DNA from: Leptolyngbya sp. BC1307
Lineage (GTDB): Bacteria; Cyanobacteriota; Cyanobacteriia; Phormidesmidales; Phormidesmidaceae
DNA length: 64,000 nt
Assembly (NCBI RefSeq): GCF_002286735.1
Contig: NZ_NRTA01000011.1
Location: 62,001 to 126,000 of the forward strand
Direction of reading: 5' to 3'
Below the pieces are notes generated by a model that saw only the letters and a list, made by a program, of their open reading frames with translations, did not search any database and was not told the origin of the DNA. Shown one piece after another: positions 33,425 through 41,346 of this stretch. Position 1 is the stretch's first letter. Each line of letters starts with the position of its first letter. The position numbers and the translations under genes are program-made.

Positions 33425-33891
33425 CCTTCCGCCTCCTTTTCCCAAGCGGCCTGATCGCTTTCGATGAGTTGCTCAGCCACGGCAGTCGGAATATCGAGTT
33501 CTTCAAGCGTAGAAACATCGACGGCTCCGCCACCTGAGGAAAGAACCGTCCAGCTTGTACCAGCCTGAGACAAAACAGTCTGTCCGCCAGCCTCTCCCCA
33601 AACCCAGGTTGCCAGGGCATACTCCCCCTCGACGACAGTTCTGATCACGTCTGGCATCTGCGCCAGATTTTCACTGTCACCGACTAAATCAGCGATTGTG
33701 GCTTGAGTGATCGCGGTCTCTTCTGCTGTGCTGGTTTGAGGAGGCTGAGAGACCTGAGCAATGACCGCCTTTGTAGAAAGGGAGCTACTTGGAGATACCC
33801 AGAGCCAATTAGCCTTAGCCAGCCCTGACCCAATCACAATCACTGTGCAGGTCGTTAATGCAAGTAATACAAGCCGTTTTAATTTCATCAT
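33421..33891 (-). CDS. Hypothetical secreted or periplasmic protein
   Basis: Protein of 156 residues with a signal peptide: MMKLKRLVLLALTTCTVIVIGSGLAKA, cleavage near residue 27. The mature part has no cysteines and contains DLVGDSENLAQMPDVIRTVV, followed by WVWGEAGGQTVLSQAG and a helical C-terminus. Its stop overlaps the next start (ATGA), so it is probably made together with that membrane protein. Its function is unknown; envelope location and operon suggest a part of the mating channel. Confidence 0.6.
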   Translation of the reverse strand: MMKLKRLVLLALTTCTVIVIGSGLAKANWLWVSPSSSLSTKAVIAQVSQPPQTSTAEETAITQATIADLVGDSENLAQMPDVIRTVVEGEYALATWVWGEAGGQTVLSQAGTSWTVLSSGGGAVDVSTLEELDIPTAVAEQLIESDQAAWEKEAEG

Positions 33892-33949
33892 GATTCCTTC
33901 CTAATTTGATAGTTGAACAGACTTTCGTTACGCGCAGATGACGAGAACT

Positions 33950-36229
33950 TCATGGCTTCAGCCGATAAATTCGACTGCTCGCCCTGCCGTAAAACCCGTC
34001 AAAATTGGAATTTGATTCCCACGTAAATCGGGCTCTGCTCGAAGAGTTAGAACGAACTCGGCTGCACCCTTGATTCAGACAAATGCCGATGTGCGCTTGA
34101 CTGCCTGCAATGACGATATCTCCGGCCTGAGCTTGAGTTTGGTTAACCTGAGTACCTCGACCGCCTTGCAAGTCGGCTTCCACAGAGGGCACATAATTGG
34201 GGTTACTGCCCAGCGGTTGAATACCTGCATCTGCCAGTACTCGGTTGACAGCCCAAGCACAGGCAAGATTCCCGCCGTCTGGCCCCATTGAGCTGTCAAA
34301 AGATCCCAAGCGGCCCATTGACTGATAGATGCGCTGATTGGCTTCTCCAGCAGGAAGTTCTTTCCCTAAAGCATTCGATGGCTCACAACGCTTGCCTGTA
34401 CCAGCAGCTACGGCAGTTTCGTATTGCTGTGCAAGTTCTTCTCCGTAGGTTTTTAGCGTTAGCCTGCCATGAACATCCGATGCTCCACCATCAATCGGCG
34501 CAGCGGGGCCACCAAAGTGAATTTGGCCTGCCCGCTCAATCAACCGCTTACCGAAAAACCCTTCTCGCTGAGCCTGTTGAATGTTTCGGCCCTGATCTGC
34601 TTTGAAGATATTGTCCTGAGCGGCAGCAGGGAAAGCGCGCTCCAGTTCTGGCTGACTAATCGCTGCGCCAGAATCTAGTTTAGAGAGCAAGGCAACACCT
34701 CCTGACTGCTGACGAAGCGAAGCCCGAACATCGGAGCGGTAGCTCATGTATTGATAGCGTCCTAACCCGCGCCCGCAGTTCCCGTCACCATCACAGACGT
34801 AGGAACCCACAGATCCGTAATTTCCTTCAATACTGGAGAATGCGGCGGCTAGTGCAGAAAAATCTACCCCGCCTGGGCCTTCTCCGCAGAGACCAAACCC
34901 TCCAATAAAGCTGTCCCCACCCGGTAAGGCACTAATCGGGATTCCCATTGCTCGGGCTTTTTCCATTACACCCGTCGGTACAGATTCCGGCTGGCTCGCC
35001 CCTCCTCTATCATCCAAAGGGCCGACCAGCATAAAACTCTTTTCTTGGTAATTCAAGAATGGCACTGGGCCGAGGAAATAGGGTGTACAGCCTAAGTCAG
35101 GCGAAACCAATCCACCTCGCTGACAAATCCTAAAGAACAAAGCGGTGCTAATCGTGCCGCTAGCCTCATCCGTATCCCAGACCGCAACCTTGAAAACATC
35201 GCCAAAGGGATGTCTGCCGGTGGGCTCCTTGCCGCCATTAACCACTTTGAGAAAGCCTTCTCCGCCCTCGACTTCTTGATATTTACCAGAGATCCATTGC
35301 TTGCCATGTAGGGTAGGGGAAGCAGTGAGTTCGGCATGGGCGCAGTCAGTTTGGCAGGCGGCTTCAAACCCAACTTGATTACTGCCTGAGATGGTATTAG
35401 TGCGATCCTGTTCTGCTGGCCCATAGACAACATCCACTCTACCCAATGAGCCTACGGCCTCAATTGGGTTAGGCATCTGTGCCAATGGGACATCTGAAAG
35501 TCCTGGAACTCCTGAGATTGTGCTATTCTCCCAGTCTTGTAAATTTTGAAGCGGAATATTTTCAAGCCCCGGAATATCCGTAATAGCGAAGTTGATCAGC
35601 CGATCACCTAGCTGTCCAAGATTCAACTGACCCAGTTCCGGCAAAGCTGTGAGTGCATCGCCGATAGAGTCAGACAAGTCGAGATTTTGGCCAAGTGTGG
35701 CGTCAGACCAGAGCTTTGCAATTGGCCCCACCTGCCTCACAGGTAGATTACTGAGCCCAGGAATAGCAGTTGTCAAATCATTAACAGTCTGCCAATCCGC
35801 CATTTCCAGACTGCTTAAAGCCACCTGCCGAAGGTCAAGACCTTTCAGATCAGCGATGGTATGCAAGTTGAAGATTTGCGGATACAGGCTGGTTTGAAAA
35901 TCGCCTAGTTTCAGATAGGTGTCAGTTGTTTGACCTGCCTGCCATTCTCTTGAAAGGTCATACCCTATGGCTTCAGAGGCTTCTGGCGGCGCAGAGAACG
36001 AACCTCCAGAACTCACGGGTGGCAACGTGCGAAAAGTGATTTGCGACCAGTCGGGTATCCGCGCATACTGTTGCTCCCATTCAATTGCCGTCGTAGGAAT
36101 GGGAGGTTCAGGGGCTATACTTGCAAAGGCAGAATCTGAACTTATGAGAAAAATTAGGCCGAATAATAGGCTGAGAATATATCCAATCAACCGGCCTGAG
36201 GTAAATCTTTGACGCTGCTTTTTCAGCAT
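33950..36229 (-). CDS. Secreted peptidoglycan hydrolase of the transfer system (lysozyme-like plus CHAP/NlpC-type)
   Basis: Protein of 759 residues with an N-terminal signal or anchor (GYILSLLFGLIFLISSDSAFA). Residues about 110-250 hold repeats of the type (I/V)PGLxxxPLxQ. A lysozyme-like segment (FSSIEGNYGSVGSYVC, GRYQYMSYR) lies near 455-490. The C-terminus resembles a CHAP/NlpC-type domain: ACAWAVNRVLADAG supplies the cysteine (about 665) and QAHIGICLNQ the histidine (about 719). Such VirB1-like enzymes open the cell wall for the channel. It sits among the structural genes. The domain assignments are by motif and the middle part is less certain. Confidence 0.72.
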   Translation of the reverse strand: MLKKQRQRFTSGRLIGYILSLLFGLIFLISSDSAFASIAPEPPIPTTAIEWEQQYARIPDWSQITFRTLPPVSSGGSFSAPPEASEAIGYDLSREWQAGQTTDTYLKLGDFQTSLYPQIFNLHTIADLKGLDLRQVALSSLEMADWQTVNDLTTAIPGLSNLPVRQVGPIAKLWSDATLGQNLDLSDSIGDALTALPELGQLNLGQLGDRLINFAITDIPGLENIPLQNLQDWENSTISGVPGLSDVPLAQMPNPIEAVGSLGRVDVVYGPAEQDRTNTISGSNQVGFEAACQTDCAHAELTASPTLHGKQWISGKYQEVEGGEGFLKVVNGGKEPTGRHPFGDVFKVAVWDTDEASGTISTALFFRICQRGGLVSPDLGCTPYFLGPVPFLNYQEKSFMLVGPLDDRGGASQPESVPTGVMEKARAMGIPISALPGGDSFIGGFGLCGEGPGGVDFSALAAAFSSIEGNYGSVGSYVCDGDGNCGRGLGRYQYMSYRSDVRASLRQQSGGVALLSKLDSGAAISQPELERAFPAAAQDNIFKADQGRNIQQAQREGFFGKRLIERAGQIHFGGPAAPIDGGASDVHGRLTLKTYGEELAQQYETAVAAGTGKRCEPSNALGKELPAGEANQRIYQSMGRLGSFDSSMGPDGGNLACAWAVNRVLADAGIQPLGSNPNYVPSVEADLQGGRGTQVNQTQAQAGDIVIAGSQAHIGICLNQGCSRVRSNSSSRARFTWESNSNFDGFYGRASSRIYRLKP

Positions 36230-36242
36230 CGTTCCACCTCCT

Positions 36243-36941
36243 TTAGATGGCTAAGTTTTGGGTTTGTTCTCCCATCTGTGCTAGTCGGAGAATCAGGTCT
36301 CGGGAGACACCTGCCTGCTGGGCTGCTGCTTGAGCTGAGAGTCCATCTCTCATGAGTGAGAGAAATGTTTGCGTCCGTTGCCAGAGGGCTTCATCTTCGG
36401 CAATCAGTCCCCTGTCTAGGGCCACATTGAGACCTTGCTCAATAGCCGCTAGCCCTTCCGACTGCGTCATTCGGGAAACAGCCGCAGGCGTCTTCGCCGT
36501 TAAGATGTCTTCCCGACTGGGTTCTCGCTCGGGCTGAATATTTAGCACCGAATAGCTTGGACTCCCGGAGTTTGGAAACCTTAGGCGGAACGAATACAGT
36601 CCGCTGTTGGTTAGTACCGTCAGGCTGGTTGTATTGGTACTGGGCAACCCAGGAAAGTTGATCGGATTAATACGGCGCAGATGAATGACGCTGGCTGCGC
36701 AGCCTTCTGTATTGGTTCCGGCGCAGCTAGCGTCGTCAAAATCCAGCGTTGTCTGAGAAGGATCGTCGAGCCATGCTCGCTGGACAATTTCACCGGTAGG
36801 GCGAAAATTCAGCGTCACGCCCTGCCCTCGGTAGAGAGATATCGTTGTCTGGGCGTTTTCCTGAGTTGTCGTCTGGGCGAGGCTTGGAGGTGCGATCGCC
36901 AAAACAGCAAAAAAGAATCCTGCAAACGTGAGTCGTTTCAT
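36243..36941 (-). CDS. VirB9/TraK-like outer channel protein
   Basis: Protein of 232 residues with signal peptide MKRLTFAGFFFAVLAIAPPSLAQ. A beta-rich section (TTISLYRGQGVTLNFRPTGE, then SLTVLTNSGLYSFRLRFPN) resembles the N-terminal domain of VirB9/TrbG/TraK, which joins VirB10 in the outer-membrane core. A helical C-terminal part (residues about 140-232) is not typical of VirB9. Its position just after the VirB10-like gene supports the call. No lipobox was seen. Confidence 0.6.
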   Translation of the reverse strand: MKRLTFAGFFFAVLAIAPPSLAQTTTQENAQTTISLYRGQGVTLNFRPTGEIVQRAWLDDPSQTTLDFDDASCAGTNTEGCAASVIHLRRINPINFPGLPSTNTTSLTVLTNSGLYSFRLRFPNSGSPSYSVLNIQPEREPSREDILTAKTPAAVSRMTQSEGLAAIEQGLNVALDRGLIAEDEALWQRTQTFLSLMRDGLSAQAAAQQAGVSRDLILRLAQMGEQTQNLAI

Positions 36942-36971
36942 AAAGTGCTCCTCGTAAAGCGCTCAGCAGTT

Positions 36972-38630
36972 CTAGAGACCTGCTGGCATTTGCATCGACT
37001 GGTTGACAAAAACTTGAACCGATGTCCCTGCTGGTATGTAAGGAATTCTGGGACGCTGCTCCAATTTCTCGATAGCTCGCTGATTTCGTTCAGCAATGGA
37101 GTCGAGAATGGCATCTGTACCGCCTTCTAGCACCCCTGCCAGAATGTTCGGAGCTGGATTAGATTCTGTGATAACGGTGGTGCCGTCTCCGGTCTGAATA
37201 CGAGAATCTGAGCGAGTGTATAGCTCCCCGACGCGCCGAATGGCTCCGAGAGCAAACTGACCCATATCCATAGCGGCAATATCGCCCCCGACATCTCCGT
37301 AGCTTTCAGCCATCAGTGGGTTACCGCCGTTACCACGAATTAAAAGGGTACGACTGGGTAAAACAAGCTCTCTTTGAAACCCATTTTCTTCCCAAACGGC
37401 TTGAGTCGCCGACATCTGTACGAGTCCGTCTTCCGAAGTGCGGTCTACTTTTACAGTGAGCAAACTACCCGCAGGAATAGCGACGCTCGCTGAGTTGTCC
37501 ATCAGCGGATCGGCTAAAACGACTAAGAAGCGATCTCCGACCCCTTCGCTATCAAGAACAACGGGTGTAGCCAGTTCACCAGAAGCGTGACCCCCTACAA
37601 TCAGCGCCTGCATTCGAGCTGTTTCTCCTGATGTCTGCTCACGTAAGACCTGCTCACCTGAAAACTCCTCCTCTAGAATCCGCGCTTCTGCTTCTGTCAA
37701 AACGGGTGATTTTTCCGTTTCAGAGGAGGCTTTCTGAGCAGATTTTTCGAGAATAGCGGGTCTTACCGGGCCATCTTTAACAGCCGCTGAAACGGCTACT
37801 GACACCGGCTCTTCAGACTCTTCTTCGCGGAAGATCGCAGATTCATAGATGGGTGCAGTTGCAGAGGTTGAGGCGAAATAAGCGGCAGGCACTGTATCCA
37901 TAGCCACTGATGCAAAACTTTCAGCTACCGGCTCAATCTTTGACGGCTCCTCTGTGGTCGCAGCGGCAATGTTCCCATAGCTGCCTACTTGGGCAAGCTG
38001 TCGCCAATGCTCGAAGGGATCGATTGATTCAGTGGATCCTTGAGCAGATCGAATCACTGGCTCGACCCGAGTGACAACAGCAGGACTTGACTGAATCGGC
38101 GGTGGAGAGGGGCGATAGCTTACGGGTGGCGGTGATGCCCGAACAGATGTGCTTACGGGTTTAGTCTCTTGCGGAAGAGTCGCTATGGCCTCATCGCCTT
38201 TAGCCGCTTGATTAGATGCTGTTGGTGTCTTACTGGGTTGCGATGACTGCTGTATATAAGCCTGGTCATCGAGGGCCATCTGAGCTTTGAGGGTAGCAAT
38301 TTCCTGCTGGGCTTCCTGTAAGTCAGTCGGTTGCTCGCTATCAGTGCTAGCAGTCTCCGAAGGGCTATCTGGCACCTCCGCCTGCTGCTGAGCACTGCGA
38401 TTTCCGACAAAGAAAAAGCCTACAAACCCAAAAATTGGAACCAATGCTAATGCAATGAAGGCAAGCTTAGGCAGCGGCAGTTTCCAAACGGGGCGCTCAG
38501 AGCTAACGTCTACATCTGAGAAAGCATTTTTGCTGACCAGGGGCTGATTAACGTCGGGCGCTCCAGTCATTTTGCGCAATGTTGCTTGATCGGTCTGGTC
38601 GTGATCTTGAGTTTTTTCGGGCTCGGACAT
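36972..38630 (-). CDS. VirB10/TraB/TrbI-like channel protein
   Basis: Protein of 552 residues with VirB10 architecture: an N-terminal cytoplasmic part of about 55 residues; one membrane helix (LAFIALALVPIFGFVGFFFVG); a long Pro/Ser/Thr-rich periplasmic linker (about 75-300); and a C-terminal beta-barrel domain with LLTVKVDRTSEDGLVQ and the end motif IPAGTSVQVFVNQSM typical of TrbI/VirB10. It spans the envelope and senses ATP use by the coupling protein and VirB4. It is 5 bases from the VirB8-like gene. Good structural fit. Confidence 0.82.
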   Translation of the reverse strand: MSEPEKTQDHDQTDQATLRKMTGAPDVNQPLVSKNAFSDVDVSSERPVWKLPLPKLAFIALALVPIFGFVGFFFVGNRSAQQQAEVPDSPSETASTDSEQPTDLQEAQQEIATLKAQMALDDQAYIQQSSQPSKTPTASNQAAKGDEAIATLPQETKPVSTSVRASPPPVSYRPSPPPIQSSPAVVTRVEPVIRSAQGSTESIDPFEHWRQLAQVGSYGNIAAATTEEPSKIEPVAESFASVAMDTVPAAYFASTSATAPIYESAIFREEESEEPVSVAVSAAVKDGPVRPAILEKSAQKASSETEKSPVLTEAEARILEEEFSGEQVLREQTSGETARMQALIVGGHASGELATPVVLDSEGVGDRFLVVLADPLMDNSASVAIPAGSLLTVKVDRTSEDGLVQMSATQAVWEENGFQRELVLPSRTLLIRGNGGNPLMAESYGDVGGDIAAMDMGQFALGAIRRVGELYTRSDSRIQTGDGTTVITESNPAPNILAGVLEGGTDAILDSIAERNQRAIEKLEQRPRIPYIPAGTSVQVFVNQSMQMPAGL

Positions 38631-38635
38631 TGGTT

Positions 38636-39373
38636 TTATTCCTCTAATTGGATAGGGCGAATTTCTTCAATCTGCAAGCCGCCTTCAAGCGATTGATAAA
38701 CCACTTGTTGTTCTTTGGTGGCTTGTTCTGTGAGTGGGTTTTGAGGGGGTTCAACGGCTCTGAGATAGATGCGGCGATTAAATGGGATGGTAGTTCCCGC
38801 AGGGTTAGACGGGTCGAACACTATCCGAGTCGCCATCAAGTCCACTTTCCACTTGCCTTCGCCGACTGCCTGTGGCGGTGAAACTTGTTGAGGCACCAGC
38901 ACGGCTGAGACTTCTCCACCAAACACCCCTTCAGGAATTACTTCAGTGCTGAGCTGATTGAGAAACTCATCTCGAAAGTCAGGTGCCAGCAGGAAAGAAG
39001 CTGCCCAGGCGGGGGAAGGCACTCGCTTACCACTACCGACCTCGACACCCTCGTCAGTCGTTTTCGTCTGGTTTCCGGGAAGAGTTCCCCAGGTGAACGT
39101 CATCGTGGCCCAGTCGGATACAACGCGGCGAATGACTTCTGGTTCACGGTAGGTGTAGTCTGCTGGGCGGACGGTAAACGCCTTGCCATCGACTTGTTGA
39201 ACCAGGGTTGGCGGCTTTTGATTGGCCACTTTCGACAAAGAGACGGCAAGCCAAAAGAAGGCGATAGACAAGAACAAAATGCCGGTAGAGAGGCCCGCAA
39301 ATGCCAGTGGTAGAATATCGCTCGAATCAATTCGAGGCAGTTTTTGTTTTCGGAATAAATGAGAGAATTGCAT
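38636..39373 (-). CDS. VirB8/TraE-like assembly factor
   Basis: Protein of 245 residues with a short cytoplasmic start, one membrane helix (AGLSTGILFLSIAFFWLAVSL, about 28-48) and a periplasmic domain of about 190 residues with the NTF2-like size expected of VirB8/TraE. Motif matches are weak; the call rests on topology, length and placement between VirB10- and VirB6-like genes. It would form part of the inner-membrane platform. Confidence 0.6.
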   Translation of the reverse strand: MQFSHLFRKQKLPRIDSSDILPLAFAGLSTGILFLSIAFFWLAVSLSKVANQKPPTLVQQVDGKAFTVRPADYTYREPEVIRRVVSDWATMTFTWGTLPGNQTKTTDEGVEVGSGKRVPSPAWAASFLLAPDFRDEFLNQLSTEVIPEGVFGGEVSAVLVPQQVSPPQAVGEGKWKVDLMATRIVFDPSNPAGTTIPFNRRIYLRAVEPPQNPLTEQATKEQQVVYQSLEGGLQIEEIRPIQLEE

Positions 39374-39391
39374 AGTTCTACAAAATTGAGA

Positions 39392-40507
39392 CTATCTGGG
39401 CATCGGTAAGGTAGATGAGCCCACGGAGATGATGCGAGTGACGCCGCCAGAGACGCCTCGGAAGACGGCCATGCCTGCGCCACCTGCGATCGCCAGCGCT
39501 AAAATCGGCGCTAATACGCCAATCAACAGTAAAAAACCAAAGTCACCCTGAGCCTGAGCTTCGGCTGAGACAACGACTGTCGCCGCTAGCCCGACGATGA
39601 TGCTGTAAGAAAACTTCGCCATGCCCAGACTGAAGAAGCCAGTTAACCAAGCCCACAGTGGACGCCCCTGCATTGGCATCGCTGAACCTGCCACCGCAAT
39701 TGGGCCGATCAGCCCGGTTAATAGCATGGCTAATTCCAGCAAAGTGCCAAAAGCCCACTGCCACCCTCGCAGAAAGGTTTGTGCCAAAGCCTGATTCGCG
39801 GTCTGCATGACTGTTTTAAGGAAGATATCGACAAGCGGATTCGTCTGTTGATTAGGATCAGCATCACGGTCGTAGTCGTTTTCCACTTTTTCAGTGATTT
39901 CTTTGATCCTGGCCCAAAGCCGCTGAACCCCAGGGGACCAAAAGCCTGTGTCCCGATACTCTTCCTCTAAACGTTGTTCGGTGCGCTTTCCAGCTTCTAT
40001 GAAGCAGTCAACTTGAGCTTGCCCTTCCTTCGCTTCACAGTCTGCATATTCCTGTTGAATCAAGTCTTTAGCTTGCTGAGAAACTAGAACATCATTAAGT
40101 GCCTCCAGCATGGAGACTTCGTCAATCTGAATCTCTAATACCAGCTTGGTTTGCTCGTTGATAACGTTGCGAATGCCTAGCGTTATCTCGCCAAGTAATG
40201 CACCATTGTTGTACAAGAGTGTCGCAACGACTAAGACCCAAAGCACATGCGGTAAAGCTGGAAAGATACCGCGCTCAATAGCGTCTTTTACCCACCCCAC
40301 AGCGAAGAAGATAAACGTTCCCGCTAAAATAATCGCAGCAAACTGATTGATGCCCAAATACAGACCATTGGCAGAGCCGAAAATATCATTCCAGCGGTCG
40401 TCCCAAGCCTGTTGGATCGCTTCTAATTGCTGGACGCTATCTTCGATAATGCTGACGCCGCCCTGTACTTGAGCGGGCAGGGAGAAGAAGAGCTGAGTAA
40501 ACAGCAT
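39392..40507 (-). CDS. VirB6/TrbL-like polytopic membrane protein
   Basis: Protein of 371 residues with about five membrane helices: FAAIILAGTFIFFAVGW (about 57), VLWVLVVATLLYNNGA (about 88), then, after a long periplasmic loop, TLLELAMLLTGLIGPIAV (about 256), YSIIVGLAATVVV (about 303) and LLIGVLAPILALAIAGGAG (about 327). An acidic loop at about 120-230 contains paired cysteines (DCEAKEGQAQVDC). The large loop and polytopic C-terminus match VirB6/TrbL, which guides substrate across the inner membrane. It is 7 bases from the VirB5-like gene. Confidence 0.75.
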   Translation of the reverse strand: MLFTQLFFSLPAQVQGGVSIIEDSVQQLEAIQQAWDDRWNDIFGSANGLYLGINQFAAIILAGTFIFFAVGWVKDAIERGIFPALPHVLWVLVVATLLYNNGALLGEITLGIRNVINEQTKLVLEIQIDEVSMLEALNDVLVSQQAKDLIQQEYADCEAKEGQAQVDCFIEAGKRTEQRLEEEYRDTGFWSPGVQRLWARIKEITEKVENDYDRDADPNQQTNPLVDIFLKTVMQTANQALAQTFLRGWQWAFGTLLELAMLLTGLIGPIAVAGSAMPMQGRPLWAWLTGFFSLGMAKFSYSIIVGLAATVVVSAEAQAQGDFGFLLLIGVLAPILALAIAGGAGMAVFRGVSGGVTRIISVGSSTLPMPR

Positions 40508-40513
40508 GAACTT

Positions 40514-41338
40514 TTACTCCTGTGAGGTTTGGTTCGTGCCAAACAGGCCCGGAATATAGACGGGGGCTCGGCTCGCGCCAGCAATGCTGACCTGCCGTTC
40601 TAGCCGATCGCGCCGATTGGCCTCATCAATTCCCTCACTGGTATTCGCGGCTAACTGAGCCTGAATGCCCTGAAGCCGCTGAAGCTGCAAGAGGGCTGCG
40701 TGATTGTCGGCTGTGAGCTGGGTTTGGTTGGTGAGGAGGGAGGCGATCGCCGCATCAATCTCAGCAGACTGCTTCATCACATCCTGCGTCACCCCAAGCC
40801 CCTGCGCCTCCGCAGCCATCTGCTGCACCTGGATTGCCCCTGCTTGCGTACTCTCGATCAGGCCAGCCGTGCGCTCAGCTTCCTCGGTTAGCCAGGTTTT
40901 GCCCTGTTCGCCCAGTACCGGAGCGGCGATCGCCCGCGCCGATTCCTGGTCATACAGATTGGCGAGATCGCGCTGCCGCACAACCGGGCTGTGGTTTAGT
41001 ATCCCAGGCCCGTTTGAAGGCTTAGTCGTCCGTAGCTCGTAAGGTTCTGGCAGCTCGCCGTTTTCATCTTTGAGATCATTCAAACCATCATCGCCCAGGG
41101 CAACGTCCATAATGGTTTCAAAAATGGGGTCAACTTTTTCTAGCTGTCCGAGCAGATAGTCCAGAGGGTTTGAGTATTTGTCTAAAACCCATTGCTGCCA
41201 CGTACTGCCGATATCGTTCGGCATGATGGATGCCGTTGCTGCACCAATTCCCAGGAGCGGAACCAAAGTGCCCGCGCCAATCATGACAGCCGTCCACCGT
41301 TTCGTTTTGCTACTTGTTTTCGTGATTCGTGTGTTCAT
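40514..41338 (-). CDS. VirB5/TrbJ-like periplasmic protein
   Basis: Protein of 274 residues from ATG 41338, chosen because the longer frame would run into the VirB4 gene and the residues before this Met are not signal-like. An N-terminal signal segment (WTAVMIGAGTLVPLLGIGAATA) precedes a mostly helical mature part (LIESTQAGAIQVQQMAAEAQ, then HAALLQLQRLQGIQAQL) like TrbJ/VirB5, minor pilus-tip components. It lies between VirB4 and VirB6 genes, the usual place for VirB5. Confidence 0.72.
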   Translation of the reverse strand: MNTRITKTSSKTKRWTAVMIGAGTLVPLLGIGAATASIMPNDIGSTWQQWVLDKYSNPLDYLLGQLEKVDPIFETIMDVALGDDGLNDLKDENGELPEPYELRTTKPSNGPGILNHSPVVRQRDLANLYDQESARAIAAPVLGEQGKTWLTEEAERTAGLIESTQAGAIQVQQMAAEAQGLGVTQDVMKQSAEIDAAIASLLTNQTQLTADNHAALLQLQRLQGIQAQLAANTSEGIDEANRRDRLERQVSIAGASRAPVYIPGLFGTNQTSQE

Positions 41339-41346
41339 CGCAACCT

